Source of the DNA: a bacterium
GTDB taxonomy: Bacteria > SZUA-182 > DTGQ01
Direction of reading: 5' to 3'
Length of the DNA stretch: 64,000 nucleotides
NCBI GenBank assembly: GCA_023512255.1
Contig: JAILZY010000003.1
Coordinates: forward strand, 1-64,000
The position numbers and the translations under genes were made by a program. The notes beneath the pieces were generated by a model. The model had not been told where the DNA came from, did no database searches, and saw nothing but the letters and a program-made list of their open reading frames with translations. This document shows positions 43,174-52,244 of this stretch, piece by piece (positions within the stretch are counted from its first letter, which is position 1; every line of letters starts with the position of its first letter).

Positions 43174-44243
43174 ACGTAAGCAATCTGCTCTAAGGTCATA
43201 TCGGGAAAGATAGGAAGCGAGAGCACTTGCTGGCTAGCGGCAAGACTTTCAGGCAGATCCTCATCAGCATAGTTTAAGCCGCGATACACTTGCTGTTTGT
43301 GCACCGGAATCGGGTAGTGGACCGCAGTGGCTATCCCCTTGGCCCTCAGCGCCTCCTGGATTTCTGACCGGCGGCCCCTAACTCTGACGGTATATTGATT
43401 ATAGACATGAAGGGCAAAATCTGCCTTATAGGGCGTGACTGCCTTGCCAGCCAGCCGCTGATTATATTCAGCGGCCTTTTCGATCCGCAACCTACGGTTT
43501 TGATCAACCTCGGCCAGCTTTACCCGCAGGATAGCCGCCTGCAATTCATCCAACCGACTGTTGAACCCAAGCCTTACATGCACATATTTTTGCTCACTAC
43601 CGTGGTCACGAAGCTGCCGCACTCTGGCCGCAACCTCTTCATCATTGGTCAAAACCATGCCGCCGTCTCCATAGCCGCCGAGATTCTTACTCGGGAAAAA
43701 GCTTAAGGCTCCTGCATCCCCTAAGGAGCCAACCTTTTTCCCCTTATATTCCGCACCAAAGGCCTGGGCACAATCCTCAATAACCTTCAGACCAAACTCT
43801 CTGGCTAGATCCAAAATTGGGTCCATATCCGCAGGCTGTCCATAGAGGTGGACAGGAAGAATCGCTTTGGTCTTTTTTGAAATCTTGGCCCGAATCTGTC
43901 CAGGATCAAGATTGTAGGTCCTAGGATCAATATCCACAAACACCGGTACCGCCCCAAGGTGAGAGATAGCCTCAGCCGTGGCTATAAAGGTAAAAGGCGT
44001 GGTAATGACCTCATCTTCCTGCCCTACTCCTACAGCCATAAGAGCCAGCCGCAGGGCATCGGTTCCCGAAGCTACTCCGATGGCGTATCGGGTATTAATA
44101 TAGGCGGCAATTTCCGCTTCCAAAGCTTCCACATTAGGCCCTAGAATAAAGCGGCCCGATTCCAAAACCCGCTCGATAGCCTTTTGAATCGGCTCTCTTA
44201 ACCTGCGGTATTCTGCAACCAAGTCAACCATTGGTACAAACAT
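43146..44243 (-). CDS. DegT/DnrJ/EryC1 (WbpE-like) sugar aminotransferase
   Basis: A 365-residue PLP aminotransferase. [29 protein letters not shown] and [15 protein letters not shown] are typical, and the PLP lysine is Lys186 in [14 protein letters not shown]. It resembles the WbpE/QdtB branch, which aminates a 3-keto sugar nucleotide (for example 3-amino sugars for lipid A or O-antigen). I start it at ATG 44243, as GGAG lies six bases upstream; a longer frame to 44255 has no such site. Its position next to lpxB hints at a 2,3-diamino sugar for lipid A, but GnnA/LpxI-type partners are not in view. Confidence 0.87.
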   Translation of the reverse strand: MFVPMVDLVAEYRRLREPIQKAIERVLESGRFILGPNVEALEAEIAAYINTRYAIGVASGTDALRLALMAVGVGQEDEVITTPFTFIATAEAISHLGAVPVFVDIDPRTYNLDPGQIRAKISKKTKAILPVHLYGQPADMDPILDLAREFGLKVIEDCAQAFGAEYKGKKVGSLGDAGALSFFPSKNLGGYGDGGMVLTNDEEVAARVRQLRDHGSEQKYVHVRLGFNSRLDELQAAILRVKLAEVDQNRRLRIEKAAEYNQRLAGKAVTPYKADFALHVYNQYTVRVRGRRSEIQEALRAKGIATAVHYPIPVHKQQVYRGLNYADEDLPESLAASQQVLSLPIFPDMTLEQIAYVCQSLEEWL

Positions 44244-44293
44244 AATCCACTCCATTTATAATCAGGTATAATCAGGTTATCATAAGATAAGCT

Positions 44294-45319
44294 TCATGGC
44301 AAAGCAGATTTGGCCATTTTAGCTTTTAAGTCAATGATTCTGCGGCTAGCCTGATCAATGGCTGATCTTATTTCCTCATCCTGCCAATATCCATCCATCA
44401 GCGCCTCCCAGACCTGAATCTGCCGATCCGGCTCATGGCAAACCAGCAGGATATCTACTCCCGCCCTGACCGCGGCCAGGGCAGTCTCCTTAGGGGTAAA
44501 GTGATTAGTGATGGCTCCCATAGTCAAATCATCTGTGATCACTAGCCCCTGAAAACCGATTGTCTGCCGCAGCAGCCCTCGGATAATCTTTGGCGAGAGC
44601 GTGGCTGGATACTCTGAATCAAGCTGGGTATACTTGATGTGAGCCGTCATAATGATTGAAAGCCCTGCCTCTTGTATGCCCCTGACAAAGGGGATAAGCT
44701 CCCGCTGCCTAAGTGTCTCCAGAGGGCAATCAGAGACAGGGAGCTCATGGTGTGAATCCACGCTGACATCGCCATGGCCGGGAAAATGCTTGCCGCAGGC
44801 CAGCACTCCGCCAGCATGAAATCCGGCGATCAGCCGCTCACCAAGAGCAGCTACGGCCTGGGCTTCAGTGCCGAGGCAGCGCCGAGCCAAAAGGGTATTT
44901 TGGGGATTAGACAGCACGTCCAGAACCGGAGCTAGGTTGACCGTCAGGCCAAGGTTAGCCAACTCGCAAGCCAAGCCGTATCCAAACTGAAAAGCCTCTT
45001 TCAGACCGCGATTTGCCAGCAGCACAGGATCAGGGTATTGCTCAACCAGCCAAGGTATCCGCGACACCTTGCCTCCTTCCTGATCAATAGCCATTAGAAT
45101 CGGAAATTCACTTCCCACCTGCCGGTTCCACTCCTGCACATCCCGGCACAACTGCCTGACCTGATCCGGCTCGACGATATTGGCTGCAAATAGAATCAGG
45201 CCACCGACTTTCTGCTCCCTGATCATCCTGCGGACAGAATCATTCAGTTCGGTCCCCGAAAACCCAAACATGAGCATCTGGCCGACTTTTTTTTGAAGCT
45301 CATCTCTACTGGAGGGCAT
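44294..45319 (-). CDS. nagZ: Beta-N-acetylhexosaminidase, GH3 (NagZ-like)
   Basis: A 341-residue GH3 hexosaminidase. IDQEGGKVSRI, the KHFPGHGDVSVDSHHELP catalytic histidine loop and the nucleophile region VITDDLTMGAI are intact. NagZ removes N-acetylglucosamine from muropeptides in the cytoplasm as part of cell-wall recycling. No signal peptide is seen, in line with a cytoplasmic role. Its neighbours are the aminotransferase (downstream) and the ABC permease (upstream). Confidence 0.9.
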   Translation of the reverse strand: MPSSRDELQKKVGQMLMFGFSGTELNDSVRRMIREQKVGGLILFAANIVEPDQVRQLCRDVQEWNRQVGSEFPILMAIDQEGGKVSRIPWLVEQYPDPVLLANRGLKEAFQFGYGLACELANLGLTVNLAPVLDVLSNPQNTLLARRCLGTEAQAVAALGERLIAGFHAGGVLACGKHFPGHGDVSVDSHHELPVSDCPLETLRQRELIPFVRGIQEAGLSIIMTAHIKYTQLDSEYPATLSPKIIRGLLRQTIGFQGLVITDDLTMGAITNHFTPKETALAAVRAGVDILLVCHEPDRQIQVWEALMDGYWQDEEIRSAIDQASRRIIDLKAKMAKSALP

Positions 45320-45400
45320 TGGTGCATCCTGAAAAAGATATTTTATTTTAAATAATTTAAATAAATCTAAAAATTTAATTATTAAAATAAATCTAAGAAT

Positions 45401-46225
45401 CTAATAAATCTTAAGCTTTGGATCTACTGCATCCCGCAAGCCATCACCGATAAAATTGAAGCCAAGAACCATAATCATAATGGCTAGGCCGGGGAAAGCA
45501 GTAAGATGCGGGCTACTGAGCAGCACTGATCTGCCCTCGTTCAGCATGGCTCCCCAACTTGGAGTCGGTGGCTGAACCCCAAGACCGAGAAAGCTCAAAC
45601 CTGCTTCAGCCACAATATTGCCAGCCAGACCAAAGGTGGCCTGGACCATGATCGGGCCAAGAACATTGGGCAGGATATGGCCAAAGATGATCCTCATCGG
45701 ACCAAGCCCCAGAGCCTTAGCTGCCAAGACGAATTCGGTCTCCCGCAAGGAAAGCACCTGCCCCCTGACCAGCCGGGCATAGCTTGCCCAGCCAATAAGC
45801 CCCAGGGTCAAGATGACATTATTAAGACTTGGCCCCAATACAGCCATAAAGGCAATGGTCAGCAAAATTCCTGGGAAAGCCATCAGAATATCTACCACCC
45901 GCATTATCAGCCCGTCAACCCAGCCCCCATAATAGCCGGCCAGAGAGCCAAGGCTAAACCCGATCAACACAGCTATGGTTACAGTCGAAAATCCCACCCA
46001 TACAGATATCCGGCTACCGTAGATCATCCGGCTGAGAATGTCCCGACCAAGGCTGTCCCGGCCAAGGGGATACCCAGGGCTTGGTTTGGCCAGACGATAA
46101 GACAGATCAATCTGGTTAGGTGGGTGAGGAGCAAAGAGTGGGGCAAAAATAGCCGTAGCCATGATTGCTCCGATAATTATTAGGCCAAAGACCGCCAGCT
46201 TGTTTTTAAATAATCGGGTCAACAC
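45401..46225 (-). CDS. OppC/DppC-type ABC transporter permease (orphan)
   Basis: A 274-residue permease with six hydrophobic helices and the BPD_transp signature EAGLSFLGLGVQPPTPSWG. The N-terminal helix followed by PPNQIDLSYRLAKPS and the GRDSLGRDILSRMIYG motif identify the DppC/OppC family of peptide and nickel importers. The partner permease (OppB), substrate-binding protein and ATPases are missing from this window. It has a GTG start with no clear ribosome-binding site. The substrate is unknown. Confidence 0.87.
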   Translation of the reverse strand: MLTRLFKNKLAVFGLIIIGAIMATAIFAPLFAPHPPNQIDLSYRLAKPSPGYPLGRDSLGRDILSRMIYGSRISVWVGFSTVTIAVLIGFSLGSLAGYYGGWVDGLIMRVVDILMAFPGILLTIAFMAVLGPSLNNVILTLGLIGWASYARLVRGQVLSLRETEFVLAAKALGLGPMRIIFGHILPNVLGPIMVQATFGLAGNIVAEAGLSFLGLGVQPPTPSWGAMLNEGRSVLLSSPHLTAFPGLAIMIMVLGFNFIGDGLRDAVDPKLKIY

Positions 46226-46247
46226 TGAAATTTTGGCTAAAAAGATT

Positions 46248-47543
46248 CTATTTCGCCAACCGAGCGAATACCGTATGGGCTGCGGCTAAAGTTCGTTCGA
46301 TATCTTCATCTGAATGGGCCAGAGAAACAAAAACCGCTTCAAACTGTGATGGCGGCAGATAGATCCCCTCTTCCAGCATCCCCTGAAAATAGCGGGCAAA
46401 CATCTCCTGATTAGACCGAAGGGCAGAGGCATAGTCGGTAACCTGCTCTTTGGTAAAAAAGAGAGTAAAGATCGAGCCTGCCCGATTCATCGACACCTCA
46501 AGCCCAAAAGCCCTGGCCGAGGCCAGAAGCCCATTAGCCAGCCGCTCTGCTCTTTCCTCAAGTTGCCGGTAAACTTCCGGTGAGGACAGAAGCTTCAAGG
46601 TGGCTAAGCCAGCGGCCATAGCCAGGGGATTCCCGGACAAGGTCCCGGCCTGATAGATCGGCCCCAATGGAGCCAAAAATTGCATGATCTCTTTCTTGCC
46701 GCCAAAGGCACCTACTGGCAAGCCGCCGCCGATGATTTTCCCCAGACAGGTGAGGTCTGGTTTGATATGGTACAGCTCCTGGGCTCCTCCCTGACTCAAC
46801 CTAAAGCCACTTATAACCTCATCAAAGATCAGGACAATATCATGCCTTTCAGTCAACTCCCGCAGGTCTTCAAGAAATCCCTTGCGGGGAAGAATCACGC
46901 CCATGTTTCCAGGCACAGGCTCTACAATGATACAGGCAATATCTCGGCGAAAGTCCTGAAGAACACGGCTTACCTGATCAATATCGTTAAATGGCAAGGC
47001 AATCGTCTGATGAGCCAAACTGGTAGGAATACCACCACTAGTGGGGACCCCCAGGGTTGTCGCTCCCGAGCCAGCCTTAACCAGCAAGCTGTCTACATGG
47101 CCATGATAGCACCCTTCAAACTTGATAATCTTATCACGGCCCTTATATCCTCTGGCCAGGCGAATGGCGCTCATGACCGCCTCGGTTCCAGAGTTAACCA
47201 TCCTGACCTGCTCGATTGATGGAAACCTCTGGCAGATGAGCTGAGCCAGCTCAACTTCCAGGCTGGTCGAAGCCCCAAAGCTCAACCCATTTTCCGCCGC
47301 AGCCTGAATCGCCCGCACCACCTCCGGATGAGCATGCCCCAGGATCATCGGCCCCCAGGAGCCTACATAGTCAATGTATTCATTGCCATCAACATCGTAA
47401 ATCTTTGATCCACTAGCCCGGTCGATAAACAGAGGATTTCCCCCTACTGCCTTGAAAGCTCGAACAGGACTATTGACCCCGCCCGGGATGTGCTTCTGGG
47501 CTTTTTCAAACCAATACTTTGATTTTTCTGTAACTTTTCCCAT
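46248..47543 (-). CDS. hemL: Glutamate-1-semialdehyde 2,1-aminomutase HemL
   Basis: A 431-residue PLP enzyme. [36 protein letters not shown], the phosphate-binding [12 protein letters not shown] and the PLP lysine Lys269 in [13 protein letters not shown] all fit HemL. It makes 5-aminolevulinate from glutamate-1-semialdehyde, the C5 route to tetrapyrroles. I start it at ATG 47543 with GGAG seven bases upstream; a longer frame to 47579 would add 12 residues not seen in the family. No other heme gene is in the window. Confidence 0.93.
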   Translation of the reverse strand: MGKVTEKSKYWFEKAQKHIPGGVNSPVRAFKAVGGNPLFIDRASGSKIYDVDGNEYIDYVGSWGPMILGHAHPEVVRAIQAAAENGLSFGASTSLEVELAQLICQRFPSIEQVRMVNSGTEAVMSAIRLARGYKGRDKIIKFEGCYHGHVDSLLVKAGSGATTLGVPTSGGIPTSLAHQTIALPFNDIDQVSRVLQDFRRDIACIIVEPVPGNMGVILPRKGFLEDLRELTERHDIVLIFDEVISGFRLSQGGAQELYHIKPDLTCLGKIIGGGLPVGAFGGKKEIMQFLAPLGPIYQAGTLSGNPLAMAAGLATLKLLSSPEVYRQLEERAERLANGLLASARAFGLEVSMNRAGSIFTLFFTKEQVTDYASALRSNQEMFARYFQGMLEEGIYLPPSQFEAVFVSLAHSDEDIERTLAAAHTVFARLAK

Positions 47544-47798
47544 AAAGATTCTCCTTCGAGAAGGAGAAGGGAGCAGCAAGCCTTTTATTATTTCCCCTCT
47601 CTTATCTTGTCTTGAGTGATGAAATTATAGGCTATCATATTCATTCTTCTCTCAGCTTGTCAACCTATTTTTTTCGGACTATTTTTTGGCCAAAGTTTTA
47701 TAAGCCAAAATAATATCTTGGCTCAAAGTTTAAAATCTTGCCGGCAAGAGATTTTTTGACAATATCCGATCAAATTGGATATGATTCCACCACTAGTA

Positions 47799-47943
47799 TA
47801 AGGTGGTCTTTTCGCTAACAAAGTGCGCAAGCTGGGGGCGAACACAAGGGCCGCCCCTACAATTAGCTTATCCGCCCCTTCAATTTATAGCGTAATTGAT
47901 CCGCTGCGCACTTGTGTTAAGCACTTGGCGAGAAAACCACTTA
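47799..47943. mobile_element. MITE-like element, family B copy 3
   Basis: About 145 bp with imperfect terminal inverted repeats: AGGTGGTCTTTTCGCTAA at the left, and the reverse complement of TTGGCGAGAAAACCACTTAA at the right. The inner CGCAAGCTGG...GGCCGCCCCTAC and AGCGTAATTGATCCGCTGCG segments are shared with copy 2 (13.9 kb) in reversed order. No target duplication was found. Confidence 0.65.
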
Positions 47944-48013
47944 AGAAAGCTAGCCTGAAGTATGTAGGCAAATGGGCAGCGCGCCTTACTTGAGGCGAGG
48001 CTAGAAGCAACCA

Positions 48014-48049
48014 AATGTCGAGTTATAAACCTTTATGGTCAGGCATTTA
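48014..48049. repeat. Fragment of repeat family C
   Basis: GAGTTATAAACCTTTATGGT followed by CAGG matches the right terminus of the full family C copies. Only this end is present. Confidence 0.6.
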
Positions 48050-48071
48050 GAAGAATAAAGCGGGGAAGATG

Positions 48072-48899
48072 TCAGCCGTAATACTCTTCTTCAACCCGCA
48101 GAATATATTCTTGAGTCTCTTTTGGCAAGGCCTCTGGACGGCTTTCAAGATTGCCCATGCCCCAGTTGTAGGCAGCCAGGGCAAGCCTCAAATTCCCCTG
48201 ATAGCGGTCAAGCAGACGGCGCAGGTAGCATGTCCCCCCCCTGATGTTCTGAACAGGATCGAAGGGATCAGACACTCCAAGCTCAGCCGCAGTAGCTGGC
48301 ATAAGCTGCATCAGCCCCTTAGCGCCAGCCGGTGATACGGCCTTTGGGTCCCAATTGCTTTCAACCGCAATAATCGCCCTGACCAGCGCTGGATCAAGGC
48401 CATATTGGTTTGAAAATCTTGTGATAATCCCCTCAAGATCATAACTTCCCATAAGGTAAGGCTTATCCGGATGTTCCTCATCTTTTAGGGGAGATTTCGA
48501 AGTCTCCCATACTTTCCTTGCGGCAGTATTTAATCTTTCCGTCTGTGGTAAGATAGTCAGCTCCCTCTTCTCTTGCCCTAAAGAGGAGATCGGCCACGGC
48601 AAAGATGAAAAGGCTGCCTCTGCTATCGTCGGCAAATACGATTCTCTGCCTTTTGCTCTAGCCAGAATCATCTCCAAAGTCTTTGAGAGAAGCTCGATGG
48701 CCGCAAGCTCTAGCGGCCTATCCCCGCCGGCCTGATCAAGTAGGGAATCCCGAAGGATCGCTCCAAAGTCAGAGCATCCTACCCCTCCTTGCTGCCTTAA
48801 CCATCCCCCCGTTGTCCCTTGCGCGGCCAGATGACCAATGATTGCCCTCGAATTGATCTTGTTTACCATACCCCTGACAACCTCGCAAGACTTACTCAA
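48072..48899 (-). CDS. Lytic transglycosylase (SLT domain)
   Basis: A 275-residue protein with a C-terminal SLT domain (about 160-270). The catalytic Glu180 lies in IIAVESNWDPKAVSP, followed by AGAKGLMQLMPATA and LALAAYNWGMG, the usual substrate-groove motifs. It cleaves peptidoglycan to form anhydromuropeptides. The first 150 residues have no clear signal peptide. The start is uncertain: TTG at 48899 (AGAGG upstream) and ATG eleven codons later are both possible. Confidence 0.85.
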   Translation of the reverse strand: MSKSCEVVRGMVNKINSRAIIGHLAAQGTTGGWLRQQGGVGCSDFGAILRDSLLDQAGGDRPLELAAIELLSKTLEMILARAKGRESYLPTIAEAAFSSLPWPISSLGQEKRELTILPQTERLNTAARKVWETSKSPLKDEEHPDKPYLMGSYDLEGIITRFSNQYGLDPALVRAIIAVESNWDPKAVSPAGAKGLMQLMPATAAELGVSDPFDPVQNIRGGTCYLRRLLDRYQGNLRLALAAYNWGMGNLESRPEALPKETQEYILRVEEEYYG

Positions 48900-49045
48900 A
48901 AGCCTCTTGTTTGTGGACCATAATCTTAATCCTAAGATTTTAAAGCTCTTCTCCCTTTTCCCTTCCCTCTTCTCTTACTTCTTTTCACTTTCCTCTTGCC
49001 AAGACAATAAAAACATATCAGCGCTCAAAAATCCTCACTGGTGCT

Positions 49046-50167
49046 TCACCACCCTAGGGAAAGCTGGACCACGTGTCTTCGATCGGCTCTCTGCCCAGCA
49101 TAAGCGCCAACCTCCTCGGCATAATTGGCATAATCGAGCTTGAGTAACCAAAGATTCAACCCCACACCAGCAGTAGCATACCCCTGATATAGCCCAAGCC
49201 GCAAAGCCAATCGCTTCCCAAACCAGGATTCGGCCCCAAGGTGGACCCGACGGAAAAAATCGTCCTCATCTTCATTGACATTATGGGTAATGTCCACAAG
49301 ATCGAGCCCGGCCTTCACCGAAATAATCCCCTGCTGGTAACTCAGCCCGGCGCCCAGATTAATCTGCTGCGGTATCTGTCCGGCATCACCAAGCTTAGTT
49401 CCACCGATATTTTGAATGACCAGGGCCAGGCTCGGTTTCAAAAAGCCAGAGAAGGTATAGATAGCCCCAAGGTCAAAACCAAGGCCTGAGCCCTCCCCCA
49501 TGTCATCTTCGATAATCTGGTCGAAATCGTCACTGGCTATCTGGGCAGCGGTGTAAGTCTCCTTAAGCTGCTGCCGCTTGACATACTTGGCGGCCACTCC
49601 TAGCCGCAAGGCATTATCTTGGAGAAAGCCAAAACCTGCCCCGCCGACTCCAGCCACATCAACCAGAACGTCAGCATCAACTTCCGGATACTGAGGGTTG
49701 TTGATCTCAGCACCGACCACTGCCTGCCCTAATACCCCAAACCCAAAATGCTGCTTGACAAAATGGGGAAAAAGGCAAGTCCTGACATGCTGATGCTCGC
49801 CCATATGCTTCCGCAGCAAAGCGGTAACCTCTCCTGTCTGGTCAAAATCCGTATCCTGAATGTCCTGATAAAGATCTTGGCCATTTTCTCCAATCTCAAT
49901 CAGCGGATTCAGCACAGCAAAGCTTGCACCCGGCACCATGTCAAGGCCAGCCGGGTTATAAAATAAGGCATTATGATCGTCGGCTAAAGCTGAAAACGCA
50001 CCGCCCATCCCAAGTGGCCGCACCCCTCGAAAGAGGCTTGGCATCTCCCGCGCCTGGACGAAGACCGCGGCGGCCACCATATACATCATCACCATCAAGG
50101 GAATCATCAAGGTAATCATCAATGATCTAACTTTCACCATACTGAAGCTGCAATCTGCTGTTTTCAT
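49046..50167 (-). CDS. PorV/UPF0164-type outer-membrane protein
   Basis: A 373-residue predicted beta-barrel. A signal peptide (MITLMIPLMVMMYMVAAAVFVQA) is followed by the PorV/PorQ-type signature LGMGGAFSALADDHNALFYNPAGLDMVPG. The rest has alternating polar/aromatic strands ending in RRHVVQLSLGW with a C-terminal aromatic residue, as in barrels assembled by BAM. Its function is not known here. It follows a putative lipoprotein gene, with AGGAG upstream of the ATG. Confidence 0.75.
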   Translation of the reverse strand: MKTADCSFSMVKVRSLMITLMIPLMVMMYMVAAAVFVQAREMPSLFRGVRPLGMGGAFSALADDHNALFYNPAGLDMVPGASFAVLNPLIEIGENGQDLYQDIQDTDFDQTGEVTALLRKHMGEHQHVRTCLFPHFVKQHFGFGVLGQAVVGAEINNPQYPEVDADVLVDVAGVGGAGFGFLQDNALRLGVAAKYVKRQQLKETYTAAQIASDDFDQIIEDDMGEGSGLGFDLGAIYTFSGFLKPSLALVIQNIGGTKLGDAGQIPQQINLGAGLSYQQGIISVKAGLDLVDITHNVNEDEDDFFRRVHLGAESWFGKRLALRLGLYQGYATAGVGLNLWLLKLDYANYAEEVGAYAGQRADRRHVVQLSLGW

Positions 50168-50244
50168 AATATACTTATTCTCCTTGAATAGCTTCTCCGC
50201 AAGCTATCTTACGGGCATCTTCTAATAAAGTCCGTTTCTTTACT

Positions 50245-51114
50245 TTAATAGATATTAGGCCAAATGAGATGGTTGAGATAGTTTGAAAGATCAGTAGAAT
50301 CTACAAAATTATCCCCAGAAAAGCCTATATCTTTCAAAAACTTGCTAAACTCCCGATCTATATCATTCTTGTTGTTATCCCTAACCTCCTCTATGCCTAT
50401 TAAATTCCCTCCACTTAGGGCATTAACTCCATCCTGCACCATCCAAAGGTCATCGTTCAAACCAGGGGGGAGGCTGCTCAGCTCAATTTTATTAATCCCC
50501 TTGGCATCAAGAGCTTGTTTAATCCCATTAGTGGTCAGAGGAATAGGCATAAGGTTATATTCCCGGCCAATAGCCAAAGAAATACTTAAAATAGCATGTA
50601 TGGCCGCATAGATCCCTCTCTGGAGCCGCAAATCATCGCTGCCTGAATAGCTCCTTGCCCGCAAGCGGCTTTGGGTGTTCACACTGCCAGCACCAAGAAC
50701 AAGCAAAGCTTGGGCAACCAGAGAGACTTTATTGTTAAGATCATCTTCGGTTAGCTTTTCCCCAAAAATACCACCAATAATATCAAAGGCATCCACATCA
50801 TGGCCACCTTCATCATTCTTAGCAAACTCATCGAGCAGCTTGAGGGTATCAAATCCAGCCTTTCCAATGTAAGCTGAGGCGAGATAGCGGCGCTCTTGAT
50901 CGGAAAGATTGCTCCTGCCTCCCAAAGTGGCAATAACCGCATCGAAATTTCCCGAATTCAAATCCTGCCTGGCCTGCTCTATCCTAGCCTCCTGGCCGCT
51001 ATCGTCAGCTATGCCCTCAAACAGGTTAGTGTCGCCGCACCCTTGCAAGAGAAGCAAGATAGCCAAGATAGATATAAAGAAACTGCCAAATGCTGCCAAA
51101 GGTTTCCTTTTCAT
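50245..51114 (-). CDS. Putative lipoprotein of unknown function
   Basis: A 289-residue protein with a lipobox signal peptide (SILAILLLLQGC). The mature part begins with GDTNLFEGIADD, followed by a helical, TPR-like region (about 40-180; IEQARQDLNSGNFDAVIATLGG is a typical repeat). I do not recognise a family. It is upstream of the PorV-like gene, and the two are likely co-transcribed, so it may assist that barrel. Strong ribosome-binding site AGGAGGT five bases before the ATG. Confidence 0.65.
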   Translation of the reverse strand: MKRKPLAAFGSFFISILAILLLLQGCGDTNLFEGIADDSGQEARIEQARQDLNSGNFDAVIATLGGRSNLSDQERRYLASAYIGKAGFDTLKLLDEFAKNDEGGHDVDAFDIIGGIFGEKLTEDDLNNKVSLVAQALLVLGAGSVNTQSRLRARSYSGSDDLRLQRGIYAAIHAILSISLAIGREYNLMPIPLTTNGIKQALDAKGINKIELSSLPPGLNDDLWMVQDGVNALSGGNLIGIEEVRDNNKNDIDREFSKFLKDIGFSGDNFVDSTDLSNYLNHLIWPNIY

Positions 51115-51457
51115 AAACTACCTCCTGGATATATGTACGGGGATATATGTCGCGTACGGATATAATTGTTTAGTGTATGGATATAATTGTGTAGATGTTG
51201 TTTCTGAAATTTAAAAATTAGATTCCATCAGCAAACTGCGCTGCCCCTTTTCTTTTTTTCGACCTTTCACTTCACAAACATCGGGGGTATCTGAGCTAAG
51301 TTTTCCCTGTCCAGAGAATTTCGGCCTTTAACTGTCCAGCCGTTGAGGAAATAAACAAAAGTGCAGTGCAGCCCAAAATTTAACCTTGATTTTAACATAA
51401 AAAATGGAAGATAATCTAGGCAAATCTCATTATCTTAAAAATAATGGAGGCTTGACC
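51115..51457. other. Divergent gap with tandem repeats
   Basis: About 340 bases between the lipoprotein gene (leftward) and sixA (rightward). The left part holds a 21-bp near-tandem repeat at 51158-51199; the rest is featureless. Promoters for both genes must lie here. Confidence 0.55.
51158..51199. repeat. Near-tandem 21-bp repeat
   Basis: GGATATAATTGTTTAGTGTAT is followed by GGATATAATTGTGTAGATGTT. Two weaker GGATATATGT units precede it. TATAAT-like cores in each unit could act as -10 elements. Confidence 0.8.
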
Positions 51458-51931
51458 ATGAAACTATATCTTATCCGACATGCCCAGCCAAAAAGCCAGG
51501 AGGAAGACCCCCGCAGACCTCTCTCCGAATCGGGGCGAGAGAGCATGAGGAGGATTTGCGAACATGTAGCCAGACTGAATCTAGCCATAGCCGAGATCTG
51601 GCACAGTAGCAAAGAGCGAGCCAGAGAAACGGCGCAGATTCTAGCTGAGACACTTGCTCTTGGCCCGCAGAGCTTAAAAGAGCACCCAGGGCTTGGCCCC
51701 AGCGATGAGGTCGGTCCGATCAAAGACTGGCTGGCAGATGAAAATGCTGACCTAGCTCTTGTTGGCCACCTTCCCTTTCTTGGCAAGCTAGCTTCACTCC
51801 TGCTGTGCAGTTCAGAAGAGGCCGACCTGATCAATTTCACTATGGGCAGCATAGTCTGCCTAAGCAGAGATGAACATAACAGGTGGGCTATTGACTGGAT
51901 GATAACTCCAGACATTATCCTAAAGAGATGA
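51458..51931 (+). CDS. sixA: Phosphohistidine phosphatase SixA
   Basis: A 157-residue histidine phosphatase. The N-terminal LYLIRHAQPKSQEEDPRRPLSESG motif contains the catalytic RHxxP-type histidine, with HSSKERARETAQIL and LVGHLPFLGKLASLL later. SixA removes phosphate from histidines, for example on PTS proteins or histidine kinases. I start it at ATG 51458, where GGAGG lies eight bases upstream; an ATG 18 codons earlier has no such site. It may act on the PTS EIIA fusion or the kinases in this window, which is inference. It is followed by the DUF2905 gene. Confidence 0.85.
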   Translation: MKLYLIRHAQPKSQEEDPRRPLSESGRESMRRICEHVARLNLAIAEIWHSSKERARETAQILAETLALGPQSLKEHPGLGPSDEVGPIKDWLADENADLALVGHLPFLGKLASLLLCSSEEADLINFTMGSIVCLSRDEHNRWAIDWMITPDIILKR

Positions 51932-51952
51932 TTCAGTAGGGATGGCGAGAGT

Positions 51953-52183
51953 ATGAATACCTTAACTCCGATCGGCAGGCTGCTAATCATCAGCGGAATC
52001 ATTCTGGTAATTATAGGCCTCTTGACTATATACGGCTCCAGAATCCCCTTTATTGGCCGACTGCCTGGCGACATCTATATCAAAAGGGACAATTTCACCT
52101 TTTACTTCCCACTAGCCAGCAGCATTGTGGTCAGCATTATTTTGACCCTGATTTTGTTCCTCATCAGTAAATTTACCAGGTAA
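51953..52183 (+). CDS. DUF2905 family membrane protein
   Basis: A 76-residue two-helix membrane protein of the DUF2905 family (PF11146). It has IGRLLIISGIILVIIGLL, the central RIPFIGRLPGDIYIKRDNFT motif and a second helix. Its function is unknown. It follows sixA by 21 bases in the same orientation, so the two may be co-transcribed. Length matches the family. Confidence 0.85.
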   Translation: MNTLTPIGRLLIISGIILVIIGLLTIYGSRIPFIGRLPGDIYIKRDNFTFYFPLASSIVVSIILTLILFLISKFTR

Positions 52184-52244
52184 AATTTCACTAGGCAGAC
52201 TGTCCTTCAAGGGAATCCCAAGGGAGGCCTCTCCCCTTAATTCC

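Larger units (their letters stand above)
47544..48071. other. Intergenic gap with families B and C
   Basis: About 530 bases between the transglycosylase and hemL. It holds a large family B element and, nearer the transglycosylase stop, a short fragment of family C. The hemL promoter should lie near 47580-47680, but I could not fix it. Confidence 0.55.
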
